Source of the DNA: Oceanicola sp.
GTDB taxonomy: Bacteria > Pseudomonadota > Alphaproteobacteria > Rhodobacterales > Rhodobacteraceae
DNA length: 64,000 nt
Direction of reading: 5' to 3'
NCBI GenBank assembly: GCA_017792405.1
Contig: CP051231.1
Coordinates: 3,914,062-3,978,061, forward strand
Position numbers and translations under genes: made by a program
The notes under the pieces: generated by a model
The model's input: the letters and a program-made list of their open reading frames with translations, nothing else
What the model was told of the DNA's origin: nothing
Database searches by the model: none
In this document: one piece after another, positions 16,044 to 24,967 of the stretch
Numbering within the stretch: position 1 is the stretch's first letter
Layout: every line of letters starts with the position of its first letter

Positions 16044-17354
16044 GTGAGCGGCCCGCAAACCCGGCTTGAACTTCGTCAGACCCAACGGCTCGCCATGTCT
16101 CCGGCGCTGCAGCAATCGGTTGCGGTGCTGGCGCTGGGCGGGGTGGTGCTGGAGGAGATGATCGCCGAGGCGGCCTCGGAAAACCCGTTCTTGATTTACA
16201 CGCCGATGGATGCCGCCTCGGGTATCTCGGGTGCCAGCCTCAGCGCCTATGACGTGGCCTTGCAGACGGTGGCGGCCACGCCGAGCCTTGGCGAGCATCT
16301 GTGCAGCCAGATCGCCCTGATGGACCTGCCCGCCGATGTGGCCGAGGCGGCGATGAACCTTGCTTATGACCTCGACGACAACGGGTTTCTGACCCAGCCC
16401 GACGCGCAGGCCGTGGCTCGGGATCATGGCATCCCCGAGATCCGGGCGATGCAGGCAGTGCGGGCGTTGCAGGCTTGCGAGCCTGCGGGGATCGGTGCGT
16501 TCAGCCTGATCGACAGTGTGCGGCTGCAAATGCTGGATGCCGGGCTCCCGGGCGAGCGGATTCAGCTGATCCTGACCGGGCTGCCCTACTTTACCAAGGG
16601 CCAGACCAACCTGATCGGCCCTGCCCTGGGCCTGACCGAAGAGGAGGCCGAGGAGATCACCGATTTGGTGCGCTCGCTGGACCCGTCTCCGGGCCGGGCG
16701 TTTGACACGGCGGACCCGATCATCCGCGTGCCAGAACTTGTGGTGTCGGAAGGCAAGGACGCCGCTTTGGAGGTGGAGCTGGTCAACGACCACGCGCCGC
16801 GGCTGAAGATCGACAGCGAGCTGGCGGCGGCGCGGGGGGACATGGCCACCAACCATTTCAGGGATGCTCGAGACCTGATTGCCGCGGTCAAATACAGGGG
16901 CAAGACCTTGCTGGCGGTGGGCCGGGCGGTGGTGGATGCACAGGCGGGCTTTTTCACCGGGCGCAGCAAGGCGCTGGCACCGCTGACCCGCTCTGCGATT
17001 GCGGAGCGACTCTCGCTCCACAAGTCGACCGTAGGCCGTGCGATTGCGGGCAAGACGATGCTCTGGCGTGGCGAGATCATCGAGCTTGATAGCCTCTTTC
17101 CCGCAGCCCTCACCGCCGGGCCGGGCAAGCCGGTTTCGAGCCATGCGGCGCAGCTCGCCATCGCCCGACTCGTGGCTTCGGAGGAGCGCGATTCGGTGCT
17201 CTCGGACGAGGCGATCTGTGAAAGGTTGAGAGAGGATGGAGTTGACATCTCGCGGCGAACTGTCGCCAAATACAGAAAATGCCTGAACATACCGTCCTCC
17301 GCAAATCGACGCCGCCTGCTGACCAAATCAGCGGAGCAGCGCCGAACTCGGTGA
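16044..17354 (+). CDS. rpoN: RNA polymerase sigma-54 factor
   Basis: Sigma-54 directs transcription from GG/GC promoters with AAA+ activators, classically for nitrogen genes. The 436-residue protein has the glutamine-rich activator region (LELRQTQRLAMSPALQQSV), the core-binding region, a helix-turn-helix and the RpoN box (SRRTVAKYRKCLNIPSSANR) at the C-terminus. It starts with GTG 11 bases after lptB. The order lptB-rpoN-hpf-ptsN is conserved in proteobacteria. It is slightly shorter than the E. coli protein. Confidence 0.96.
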   Translation: MSGPQTRLELRQTQRLAMSPALQQSVAVLALGGVVLEEMIAEAASENPFLIYTPMDAASGISGASLSAYDVALQTVAATPSLGEHLCSQIALMDLPADVAEAAMNLAYDLDDNGFLTQPDAQAVARDHGIPEIRAMQAVRALQACEPAGIGAFSLIDSVRLQMLDAGLPGERIQLILTGLPYFTKGQTNLIGPALGLTEEEAEEITDLVRSLDPSPGRAFDTADPIIRVPELVVSEGKDAALEVELVNDHAPRLKIDSELAAARGDMATNHFRDARDLIAAVKYRGKTLLAVGRAVVDAQAGFFTGRSKALAPLTRSAIAERLSLHKSTVGRAIAGKTMLWRGEIIELDSLFPAALTAGPGKPVSSHAAQLAIARLVASEERDSVLSDEAICERLREDGVDISRRTVAKYRKCLNIPSSANRRRLLTKSAEQRRTR

Positions 17355-17390
17355 AATCCACACAACGCCGCATTACATAGTGATTGCCCA

Positions 17391-17407
17391 CCGGCACGCA
17401 TGGCGCT
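17391..17407 (+). promoter_or_regulatory. Possible sigma-54 promoter of hpf
   Basis: CGGCACG, four bases, GCGCT. The GG (17393-17394) and GC (17405-17406) pairs are ten bases apart as sigma-54 requires, and six of seven upstream consensus bases match. It lies between rpoN and hpf, 56 bases before the hpf start. An enhancer site was not identified. Confidence 0.4.
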
Positions 17408-17462
17408 GTGCCGTGCTTCCGCCGATGGGATGAAGACCCAGAAGAAGACCCCAGGAGGTGCC

Positions 17463-18035
17463 ATGCGCTACCAGATCAGCGGAAAACAGATCGACATCGG
17501 TGAAGCTCTGCAAACTCACGTGCAGTCCGGCCTCGGTGCAGTCGTGGACAAATACGCGGAGCGTCCGACCGACGCGAACGTTGTCTTCTCGAAGAGCGCC
17601 CACGAGTTCGTGTGCGAGTCGACCATTCACCTTTCGACCGGCCTCACCGCCTCTGCCAAGGCCCATGCGGCCGAGATCTACTCCGCTTTCGAGCTGTGTT
17701 GCGACAAGATGGAAAAGCAACTCAGGCGCTACAAACGCCGCCTCAAGGACCACCACAAGGAGCGCACGCAGCCGGTTGAATTCATCGGTGCCTCCTCGTA
17801 TATCCTCGCCGCATCGGAAGACACCGACACCGAGGAGCCGGATAGCCTCCAGCCGATGATCATCGCAGAGATGGAGGCCCGCGTGCCTTCGCTGTCTGTC
17901 GGTGAGGCTGTGATGCAGATGGAGCTCCAAGGCGCTCCGGTTCTGGTTTTCCGCAATGAAGGGCATAGTGGTGTCAACGTGGTGTACCGTCGGGACGACG
18001 GGAACATCGGCTGGATCGACACCCAACAGGAATGA
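17463..18035 (+). CDS. hpf: Ribosome hibernation promoting factor, long form
   Basis: A 190-residue long HPF, which dimerises 70S ribosomes into inactive 100S particles during starvation. The N-terminal S30AE domain (MRYQISGKQIDIGEALQTHV, with the basic helix KQLRRYKRRLKDHHKE) binds the decoding region. The C-terminal domain from about residue 125 (VPSLSVGEAVMQMELQGAPV, HSGVNVVYRRDDGNIGWID) dimerises. The ATG at 17463 has a clear AGGAGG box. It sits between rpoN and ptsN. Confidence 0.94.
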   Translation: MRYQISGKQIDIGEALQTHVQSGLGAVVDKYAERPTDANVVFSKSAHEFVCESTIHLSTGLTASAKAHAAEIYSAFELCCDKMEKQLRRYKRRLKDHHKERTQPVEFIGASSYILAASEDTDTEEPDSLQPMIIAEMEARVPSLSVGEAVMQMELQGAPVLVFRNEGHSGVNVVYRRDDGNIGWIDTQQE

Positions 18036-18074
18036 GTGGCGCCCCGCTGGAGGGGCGGGAAGGCCGGGCAGAGC

Positions 18075-18539
18075 ATGGAACTGCGAGAAATCCTCAAGCC
18101 TGAGGCCGTGAAGGTCTTGCAGGGCGTGAGCAGCAAGAAGCGGCTGTTTCAGCAGCTCGCCGAGCAGGCTCACGCCGCCTATGGGATGGAATCCCAGCGC
18201 TCTGTCGATGCGCTCATGGAACGTGAAAGCCTCGGCCCCACCGGTGTGGGCCGGGGCGTTGCCCTGCCGCATGCGCGGCTGGAGGGGCTGGATTCGGTCG
18301 TGGGCGTGTTCTTCCGGATCGAGAAGCCAGTGGATTTCGACTCGGTGGACCGGCAGCCGGTGGATCTGGTGTTTGCGCTCTTCGCGCCGCAGGATTCGGG
18401 CGTGGATCACCTCAAGGCGCTGGCGCTGGTGTCGCGCACCCTGCGGGACGCGGGCGTTTGCGGCAAGCTGCGCGCCAATGATGCGCCCTCGACCCTGCAC
18501 ACCATCCTGACAGAAGCGCCCGGCGAGCAGGCCGCCTGA
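18075..18539 (+). CDS. ptsN: Nitrogen-regulatory PTS EIIA protein
   Basis: This 154-residue EIIA-Ntr is the end acceptor of the nitrogen-related phosphotransferase chain and regulates metabolism and potassium transport through its phosphorylation state. The conserved motif GPTGVGRGVALPHARLEGLD contains the phosphorylated His66, and VDLVFALFAPQDSGVDHLKAL follows the fold. The ATG at 18075 gives the normal family N-terminus; a longer reading adds 13 residues. It ends the rpoN-hpf-ptsN row and converges on the sulfotransferase gene after ten bases. Confidence 0.93.
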   Translation: MELREILKPEAVKVLQGVSSKKRLFQQLAEQAHAAYGMESQRSVDALMERESLGPTGVGRGVALPHARLEGLDSVVGVFFRIEKPVDFDSVDRQPVDLVFALFAPQDSGVDHLKALALVSRTLRDAGVCGKLRANDAPSTLHTILTEAPGEQAA

Positions 18540-18549
18540 GCCGCCTCGG

Positions 18550-19986
18550 CTAGCTGTTGCGCAGCCGCTTGAAGCCGAAAGCTAAGTAATCGCGCTGGTA
18601 GGCATCGATTGCCGCCTGCTCGATATCGTCATCGAGAATCGCATCCAGCAGCATCGCGCCGGCCTCTTCGGGCGGCTCCGGGGTTACTGCGCTTTCAATC
18701 TCGCATTGCGCCAGAAGCTGTGAGAGCCCGAGCGCCAACTGATCTTCGCGGATCACCATGTCGGGCTGGCCCAGTTCGGCGAATCCCTGAATCACCGCCG
18801 CCTGGCTGGCCCATGCCGCATCGATCCGCACGCCGGTCTGCCCGGCGAGATTGGCCTTGAGGAACTTCAGGTAGGCGAGAAAGGCGGCGTGGTGGGCGGC
18901 GGTGTCATAATCCTCGCCCGGTTCGCCCTCGGGCAGGGGCAACTTGTAGCCTTCGCGCAGGGTGCGGCGGATCTTGACGAAGGCCTCCTCACCCTCGGCT
19001 CGCAGGATGTGGTGGCAGAACACGCGGTGCGCCCGCTCCAGCGGGTGGGCGACGACCGAGAAACTGCGGCCACCCTTGTTCTGCCGCCGCCACTGGCGAA
19101 GGGTCTTTTGGTTGAAGCCGCGGTGCAGCGCATCGGTCTCCACCCCGTCGAGCGCGGCCATCCAGCCCTCCACCGGCCCCAGCGCCGCGCCCTTCACCGG
19201 CATGTGCAGGATCGGGCTTTTGGCGCAGGCGAGATAGGTGGGCACCACGCCGCCACGACGAGGCTCGAAGTTGGGCGTGCGGGTGAGGCCGAACGTGTCG
19301 ATCTTCGCGAGCGCGGCCTGCATCTCATCGAAGTTGGCGACCTTTTCATCCAGCCCGCCGGGGTTTTGCTTTTTCAGCTTGGTCGAAAGCTCCTCGAGCG
19401 GAGCCTCGCAGCCAAGAAACCGTGCGAGGCCGTTCAGCACGGCAAGGTCGTTGATATCCTCATACGCGATGTAAAAGCCGGTTTGCCCGGTGATCTGCAT
19501 CTCGTGCTGGAGCAGGAGTTGAAACGCCTGCAACTCGGCCACCAGCGCTTCGAACTCTGCGCCATCGAAGCGGATTTTTGCGTCGCGCCGGTGCTTGGCA
19601 TCGGTCAGCCGCCACTGGCCGGTCTTGGCGGCGATCTTGCGGCTGACGTAGCTCTCCAGCGGGTTGCGGGTGAGGATGACCTTGGCGCAGCGCGGGTCCG
19701 GCAGGCAGGCCTCCAGCACGCGGGGATCGTGATCGTGGAAGAAGCGGAAGCCGGGCAGGCCCTTGGTGTTCTTCTTCATCCGGTCGATCAGGCGGAGCGG
19801 GTCGGCCTCGCGCGCGGCGAGGGTCATGTCGAACAGTTCCTTGGTGTTGTGGTGCCCGACGAAATGCGGATTGAAGGCCTCGCCGTAGCAGTGCAGCTCG
19901 TCAAACCTGTTGATGTTCTCTTCCAGATAGTTGGAGCCCGTGCGCATCTCGCCGAAGATCACGAAGTAGTCGAAACGGGCACTCAT
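18550..19986 (-). CDS. NodH-like sulfotransferase with a second, degenerate sulfotransferase domain
   Basis: A 478-residue protein. The N-terminal half is a PAPS-dependent sulfotransferase with the 5'-phosphosulfate loop FGEMRTGSNYLEENI (residues 11-25) and the 3'-phosphate element TRNPLESYVSRKIA near 105-118, as in NodH. The second half from about residue 245 resembles Sulfotransfer_2 proteins (PTYLACAKSPILHMPVKGAA, then VVAHPLERAHRVFCHHI), but the loop is altered and the usual R of RHP is Ala. Inferred role: sulfation of a surface glycan. It is the last gene of the 18.5-24.9 kb minus-strand glycan block, seven bases after the branching glycosyltransferase. Confidence 0.82.
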   Translation of the reverse strand: MSARFDYFVIFGEMRTGSNYLEENINRFDELHCYGEAFNPHFVGHHNTKELFDMTLAAREADPLRLIDRMKKNTKGLPGFRFFHDHDPRVLEACLPDPRCAKVILTRNPLESYVSRKIAAKTGQWRLTDAKHRRDAKIRFDGAEFEALVAELQAFQLLLQHEMQITGQTGFYIAYEDINDLAVLNGLARFLGCEAPLEELSTKLKKQNPGGLDEKVANFDEMQAALAKIDTFGLTRTPNFEPRRGGVVPTYLACAKSPILHMPVKGAALGPVEGWMAALDGVETDALHRGFNQKTLRQWRRQNKGGRSFSVVAHPLERAHRVFCHHILRAEGEEAFVKIRRTLREGYKLPLPEGEPGEDYDTAAHHAAFLAYLKFLKANLAGQTGVRIDAAWASQAAVIQGFAELGQPDMVIREDQLALGLSQLLAQCEIESAVTPEPPEEAGAMLLDAILDDDIEQAAIDAYQRDYLAFGFKRLRNS

Positions 19987-19993
19987 TGTGGGG

Positions 19994-21691
19994 TCACTTC
20001 TTTACCAGATAGGGGCGCTGGGCGTCGGCGGAGGTGGGCACCAGTGCGGGATCGACGGGGAAATCGCCCGCGAGATAGGGGTTCATCCCTTGGTTCTTCA
20101 GGGTTTGCAGGAAGCGGCCGAAGCCGTTGAGATCATGCATCAGGGGCGCTGCGGTGAGGCGGCGGCGGGCGCCGGGCATGATATCGTCCATGATGGTCTG
20201 GAGGTTGTTCATCGGGTCTTCGATGAATTCCGCCAACGTCCAGATCCGGACCCGCGCCTTGGCGTAGGGCGAGCGCAGGGTGCGCATGTGCTCGGCCTCG
20301 ATGGATTGCAGCCGCGCGGCCTCCTTGCGGACTACCGAGGAGTTGATGCCCAGCTTGAACAGGCCAATCGCCCAGGCTCCGGTGATGACCGAAATCTGCG
20401 CCTTGGGATCGGTGGCGATGAACCACTCGATCTTCTGGCTGTCGCCCGGACCGAACTGGAACATCTGCCGCTCGCCGCGGGTGTTCCAGATCAGGCTGGT
20501 CAGGAAGGCCTCGGGGTTGTGGTCGCGCAGCAGGGCGCTGTCGGGCAGGTTGCCGTTGTAGGTTGGCTCGCCGCCGGCGTAGTTGACCCGATCGGGCGCG
20601 AAGAGGTGGCCATGCACCCGGCCACCGGCGGTTTTGCCCAGCCATGTATCGAAGTTTGAGAACAGATCGGAAAAGCCCTCGAACACCGAGTAGGACTCGG
20701 AGGTCTTGCCGTTCTCCCAGTCGCGGTTGGGGAAGCGGCTTTGCATGTAAAGGCCAGGGCGGCCAAGCGTGCGGCGGTCGACGGCCTTGGCAAAGAGCCG
20801 GTCGATCTTGGAGGGGTTCGGCTCGGCGTTCTTGGTGACCTTCGGGTCGTTCGACAGGAAGGAGGCATAGAGTCGGTTGGCCTGCGGCCAGATCTTGCGG
20901 GCGACGAAGCAATCGGAGCGGCGCAGGAGTTGCAGGTGATCGTCGTAGAAGATGTGCGGCTTGCCCTGAAAGTCGAACTTGGAGAGCGTCAGCGAGCGGC
21001 TCTCCACATCGTTGGAATAGACCCGGACGATGGATTGAAAGTAGCTCTCGTCGGGGATCCAGACGCGTTTGAAGTAGCGGTCGTAGAGCGGGCGGTCGGG
21101 ATCGGTGAGGATGGCCTCGAGGGTCGGGCGCGAGAGGCACCACCATTGCGAGCCGAGGTGCGGCACCAGCCCCTTGGGCACTCTGCGTTTGAATCGCACG
21201 GCCCGTTGCAGGGCGACGTACCGGTCGAACAGGAAGCGCTGTTTCTTCCACGAGAAGGGGAAGCGCAGGGTAAACCGCTCGCTGTCGAAGCCGCCCTTGG
21301 TCCATGTCACGTCTTCGATGGTGACGCTTTCGATGAAGTCGGTGCGCGGGCGGGCCTTGAGGTAGGCGCGCAGCTCCTGCACCGGGCGGAGCGGCAGGCA
21401 GGAACCGGAGGCGAGGTAGACGTGGCTGACCTCGGGGTGCCTTTCCAGAATGATCTCCGCCGCCTTCTGGGTGGCGGCGACGATGTTCCACGTGCCCCAC
21501 TCGCAGAGGTAGCGCGGCGCGAAGCTGACGTTGTCGAGATCGGCGAGCGAGGCGGTGAGCTTGTCGTAGGCCTTGCGCGGCACCTTCTTGTCGCAATGGA
21601 TGACGATGGGGCAGCCGCTGGTGGCCCAGTGCCGGGCAGTCTGGCTGGCGCGGTCGAGCGCGGTATGCACGAGCATCACGAAGCCGACCAT
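19994..21691 (-). CDS. Core-2/I-branching-type N-acetylglucosaminyltransferase with C-terminal unknown domain
   Basis: The 565-residue protein starts MVGFVMLVHTALDRASQTAR, the GT14 (core-2/I-branching) beginning. It continues with VIHCDKKVP, YLASGSCLPLRPVQEL and LGSQWWCLSRPTLE, the acceptor and donor regions of beta-1,6-GlcNAc transferases. From about residue 290 a second domain of some 270 residues follows (SRFPNRDWENGKTSES, HLFAPDRVNYAGGEPTYNG), which I associate with Rhodobacterales proteins of DUF5927/5928 type. Its role is unknown. The start at 21691 shares one base with the preceding gene's stop (TGATG). Confidence 0.8.
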   Translation of the reverse strand: MVGFVMLVHTALDRASQTARHWATSGCPIVIHCDKKVPRKAYDKLTASLADLDNVSFAPRYLCEWGTWNIVAATQKAAEIILERHPEVSHVYLASGSCLPLRPVQELRAYLKARPRTDFIESVTIEDVTWTKGGFDSERFTLRFPFSWKKQRFLFDRYVALQRAVRFKRRVPKGLVPHLGSQWWCLSRPTLEAILTDPDRPLYDRYFKRVWIPDESYFQSIVRVYSNDVESRSLTLSKFDFQGKPHIFYDDHLQLLRRSDCFVARKIWPQANRLYASFLSNDPKVTKNAEPNPSKIDRLFAKAVDRRTLGRPGLYMQSRFPNRDWENGKTSESYSVFEGFSDLFSNFDTWLGKTAGGRVHGHLFAPDRVNYAGGEPTYNGNLPDSALLRDHNPEAFLTSLIWNTRGERQMFQFGPGDSQKIEWFIATDPKAQISVITGAWAIGLFKLGINSSVVRKEAARLQSIEAEHMRTLRSPYAKARVRIWTLAEFIEDPMNNLQTIMDDIMPGARRRLTAAPLMHDLNGFGRFLQTLKNQGMNPYLAGDFPVDPALVPTSADAQRPYLVKK

Positions 21692-22725
21692 CAGGCCCAG
21701 TTCCCCTTGGACATCAGCCCGAGAATTTCGAGCTGCCGCCAGTTGATGTAGCGCTCGCTCCACTTGGTCCAGAAATCGGGATTGTCACGCAGCACGCGGG
21801 CGTAGGCCTTGTACTCGTGGCTGGCCGCATAGTGCTGACCGCGCTCCAGCTCCTCCTCGGACTTGGCCGAGAAGGTATCGAGAAACTTGGCGTGGAGCAG
21901 GATGCCGGAGGCCTTCTCGCCGCCCCACTCGTCGTAGGTCAGGTTCAGCCCGCGGGGCAGCAGCATGTGGGTGGAGCTGACATAGGTGTAGCTGCGATCC
22001 CACTTCACCAGCGGGATCTTGTTGAGGGCGGGCGCCCGCTCGGGGGCGTCGCCAAAGAAGGCACGCGCACGGGGGCCGCCCTGAATCCAGAGGTTGCCAT
22101 ACATGGCGTTGCGGGTGATCTGGTAATTGCCGCTGTCGAAATAGCTGGCGATCTCAAGCGGGTTCTGCCCCTCGGTGTAGGGCAGCGCATCGAGCGGGCC
22201 CTTTGGATACATGTCGAGGAGCATGGCCGAGAACGACTTGATCGAAGACGCATCGAGCCAGTCGGTCAGGGCGCGGATGGGCCGGGTATCGCAGAACGGG
22301 TAGACGAAGAACTCATCGACATCGACCACGAGCGCCCAATGCCCGTGGGCGTATCTGCGTTGCAGCCAGTTGAGCCAGTCGACCCCGAAGCGGGCGCGTT
22401 TGTAGCTGTGCTCGGTGGTCCAGAGCGAGACATCGCCCTGATCGGCCAGATACTCGCGCGAGCCGTCATCGGAGCCGTTATCGACGATGAAGAAATGCGC
22501 GATGCCGAGCTTGCGGTAATAGTCCAGAAAATAGGGCAGGCGGATGCGCTCGTTGCGCAGGGTGACGAAGGCGAGCACATCGCCTGGGCGGACGGCGGCG
22601 CTGCGGTTGGCCACTGAGGATAGCTCACGCCGCTTGCGCAACGCGCGGATGCGCCAGCGTTTCCGCTGGAGCCGCAAGCGGTATGATCTCAAAGCGCCCA
22701 ACTCAATCCTTCGCCCCGGGGGCAT
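21691..22725 (-). CDS. Glycosyltransferase family 2-like protein
   Basis: A 344-residue cytoplasmic glycosyltransferase. After a basic N-terminus comes VLAFVTLRNERIRLPYFLDY, then GIAHFFIVDNGSDDGSREYL for nucleotide binding and WALVVDVDEFFVYPF with the DxD metal motif. This is the Glyco_tranf_2_4 / GT92-like arrangement, in which the enzyme adds a sugar to a surface glycan. The acceptor and sugar cannot be read. It is translationally coupled to the branching glycosyltransferase. Confidence 0.83.
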   Translation of the reverse strand: MPPGRRIELGALRSYRLRLQRKRWRIRALRKRRELSSVANRSAAVRPGDVLAFVTLRNERIRLPYFLDYYRKLGIAHFFIVDNGSDDGSREYLADQGDVSLWTTEHSYKRARFGVDWLNWLQRRYAHGHWALVVDVDEFFVYPFCDTRPIRALTDWLDASSIKSFSAMLLDMYPKGPLDALPYTEGQNPLEIASYFDSGNYQITRNAMYGNLWIQGGPRARAFFGDAPERAPALNKIPLVKWDRSYTYVSSTHMLLPRGLNLTYDEWGGEKASGILLHAKFLDTFSAKSEEELERGQHYAASHEYKAYARVLRDNPDFWTKWSERYINWRQLEILGLMSKGNWA

Positions 22726-22740
22726 GGCGGAACCGCGGTA

Positions 22741-23979
22741 TCAGGTCACGCTTAAAACTGTGTTGAAATGCGACTCCCACGTAGGGAGCATCGCCAACTC
22801 CACCTCGTCCGACGGCCCCGCACCGTTCGTTGTTGCCATTTCATAAATGGTCTTGGCCCATAGATAGCTATCGTTCCCATCCAGGTAAACTGGCAATTCC
22901 CCGAGAAATTCGCGGTAAACCGGCAGGTTATTGGCCAGAGCCGGGGTGCCGAGGGCGAGTGCTTCGGCGGGCGGCAGGCCGAAGCCTTCGGCGTGGGAGG
23001 GGAAGAGCGCGGCGCATGCGCCTGCGGTGAGCGCGGCGACGGCCCCATCGGAGAGGCCAGGCAGCTCATGGACGGGTGCGCCGCTTGCGCGCAGGGCGTC
23101 GAGCCGGGCGAAGACGGCCTCGTTGTTCCAGCCGCGGCTGCCGATGATGAAGAGCGCGGGCGTTTTGCCGGGCATTTCGGCAAGGTGTTCCCATGCGTCG
23201 AGCAGGAGCGCGTGGTTCTTGCGTGGCTCGATAGTGCCAGTGGTCACGAAATAGGGGGTGTCGGTCGGCAGGCCCTCCGGCAGGTCGCCGGGGCGGGGTG
23301 CGGGGCGCTCTACCCCGAGCATGGCCACCGTGGCCTCGGGCATTCGCCCGAACTGGCCGTACCAGTGGGCGGTGCGGCTGCGGGTGTCTTCGGAGTTGCA
23401 GATCAGCCGGGTGGCGTGGCGGCTGACGCGCCGCATGGCAGCCTCGAATTTTTCGGGCTGCCCCTCGCGCTGATACTGCGGGTAATCGAGCGGGATCATG
23501 TCGTGGATCAGCACGGTGATCTCGGCGCCCTGCGCGCGGAATGCGGTGAGCACCCGCTCGGTAAGGTTGGAGTGGCCCACGTTGAGGTAGCGCGTGCCTT
23601 TGGGCAGGTGCCGCGCCAGCATGGCGCTCAGGCGCGGGCGGGGGCAGGAGGCGCGGGCGAGCCTGCGGATATCGGCATGCACCCGGCGCTGGAGCGCGTT
23701 AAGCCGCCGGTTGAGCAGGCCGCGCAGGTCGGCCCGGCCCCATTGCCCGCCCCCGTCCAGCCGCTCGGCGAGCAGCGCCACGCCCTCGCGGTCGAGCAGG
23801 GCGAAGGAGAGCGGCTGACGGATCAGGGCGAAGAGCGGCGCGTTTTCGGCCAGCAGCCTGTCGAGATAGGCGCGTTCGACGCGGTCCACCCCGGTGAGCG
23901 GCCCGCGTCCGACACGGGAGACGAGCCGCGACAGATCAAGGCAGCGGGGCCGGTCGGAGGAGGAAGGCTCAGCGCTCAT
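22741..23979 (-). CDS. Glycosyltransferase family 4 (GT-B) protein
   Basis: A 412-residue GT-B retaining glycosyltransferase. The C-terminal half has YFVTTGTIEPRKNHALLLDA (nucleotide-sugar loop), ALFIIGSRGWNN and the EX7E motif region SHAEGFGLPPAEALALGTPA, typical of mannosyl- or rhamnosyl-transferases in O-antigen and capsule loci. The N-terminal LSRLVSRVGRGPLTGVDRVE is also typical of this subgroup. Its start overlaps the end of galE by 11 bases. Confidence 0.87.
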   Translation of the reverse strand: MSAEPSSSDRPRCLDLSRLVSRVGRGPLTGVDRVERAYLDRLLAENAPLFALIRQPLSFALLDREGVALLAERLDGGGQWGRADLRGLLNRRLNALQRRVHADIRRLARASCPRPRLSAMLARHLPKGTRYLNVGHSNLTERVLTAFRAQGAEITVLIHDMIPLDYPQYQREGQPEKFEAAMRRVSRHATRLICNSEDTRSRTAHWYGQFGRMPEATVAMLGVERPAPRPGDLPEGLPTDTPYFVTTGTIEPRKNHALLLDAWEHLAEMPGKTPALFIIGSRGWNNEAVFARLDALRASGAPVHELPGLSDGAVAALTAGACAALFPSHAEGFGLPPAEALALGTPALANNLPVYREFLGELPVYLDGNDSYLWAKTIYEMATTNGAGPSDEVELAMLPTWESHFNTVLSVT

Positions 23980-24955
23980 AGGGCGCGGACTGATGCCAGC
24001 GCCATGCGTCGGCGATCATGGTGGCCATGTCGGAGCGCTGCGGCTCCCAGCCCAGCTCTTCGACCGCGCGGCGGCTGCCGGAGACCAGTGCGGTGGCATC
24101 GCCGGGGCGGCGCGCGCCCTCGATCATCGGCACTTCGCGGTTGGTCACGGCGCGGCTGGCATCAACCACCTCGCGGACCGAGAAGCCATCGCCCGAGCCG
24201 AGGCAGAAGACCCGGCTCTCGCGGCCCGACTTGAGCCATTCCAGCCCCTTAACATGGGCATCGACCAGATCGGAGACATGCACGTAATCGCGGATGCAGG
24301 TGCCGTCGGGCGTGTTGTAATCGGTGCCGTAGATGGTGAGCGCATCGCGTTTGCCGGCGATGGCGTCGAGCATCAGGGGGATCAGGTGGGTCTCGGGCAT
24401 GTGTTGCTCGCCGACCTCGGCCTCCGGGTCCGACCCGGCGACGTTGAAGTAGCGGAAGATCACCGAGCGCAGCCCGTGGGCGGCCTCGAAATCGCCTAGC
24501 AGTTGCTCGATGGCGAGCTTGGAGCTGCCGTAGGCGTTGATCGGCTTCTGCTCGGTCTCCTCATCCAACAGCACGCCATCCTGATCGCCATAGGTTGCGC
24601 AGGTGGAGGAGAAGACGAAGTTGAGGCACCCTGCGGCCACGGCGGCATCGGCGAGGTTGGCCGCGCCGGTCACGTTCTCGCGCCAGTATTTGCCGGGATC
24701 GCGCATGCTCTCGCCCACCAGTGACAGCGCGGCGAAGTGCATCACCGCCACGGGGCGATAGGTGGCAAAGGCGGCGTCGATGCTGGCGCGGTCCAGCAGG
24801 TCGCCCTCGTGGAGCGGGCCGAACTTGACCGCATCACGCCAGCCAGTGGAGAGGTTGTCGAAGGTCACCGGCACATAGCCCGCCGCCTTCAGCGCCTTGC
24901 AGGCATGGGCGCCGATGAAGCCTGCGCCCCCTGTGACCAGAACATGCTCAGCCAT
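23969..24955 (-). CDS. galE: UDP-glucose 4-epimerase
   Basis: GalE interconverts UDP-glucose and UDP-galactose with tightly bound NAD. The 328-residue extended SDR has VTGGAGFIGAHACKAL at the N-terminus, VFSSTCATYG, the catalytic pair YGSSKLAIEQLLGD and FRYFNVAGSDPE, and LTIYGTDYNTPDGTCIRDYV, which is diagnostic of GalE. galU lies 12 bases upstream, so the pair makes UDP-glucose and then UDP-galactose for the downstream transferases. Confidence 0.95.
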   Translation of the reverse strand: MAEHVLVTGGAGFIGAHACKALKAAGYVPVTFDNLSTGWRDAVKFGPLHEGDLLDRASIDAAFATYRPVAVMHFAALSLVGESMRDPGKYWRENVTGAANLADAAVAAGCLNFVFSSTCATYGDQDGVLLDEETEQKPINAYGSSKLAIEQLLGDFEAAHGLRSVIFRYFNVAGSDPEAEVGEQHMPETHLIPLMLDAIAGKRDALTIYGTDYNTPDGTCIRDYVHVSDLVDAHVKGLEWLKSGRESRVFCLGSGDGFSVREVVDASRAVTNREVPMIEGARRPGDATALVSGSRRAVEELGWEPQRSDMATMIADAWRWHQSAPYER

Positions 24956-24967
24956 CGGGGCGGGCCT

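Noticed and set aside
17402..17416. A second sigma-54-like match, TGGCGC...GTGCT.
   Set aside because: The spacing is 11 bases rather than ten, so the neighbouring CGGCACG-N4-GCGCT match was kept instead.
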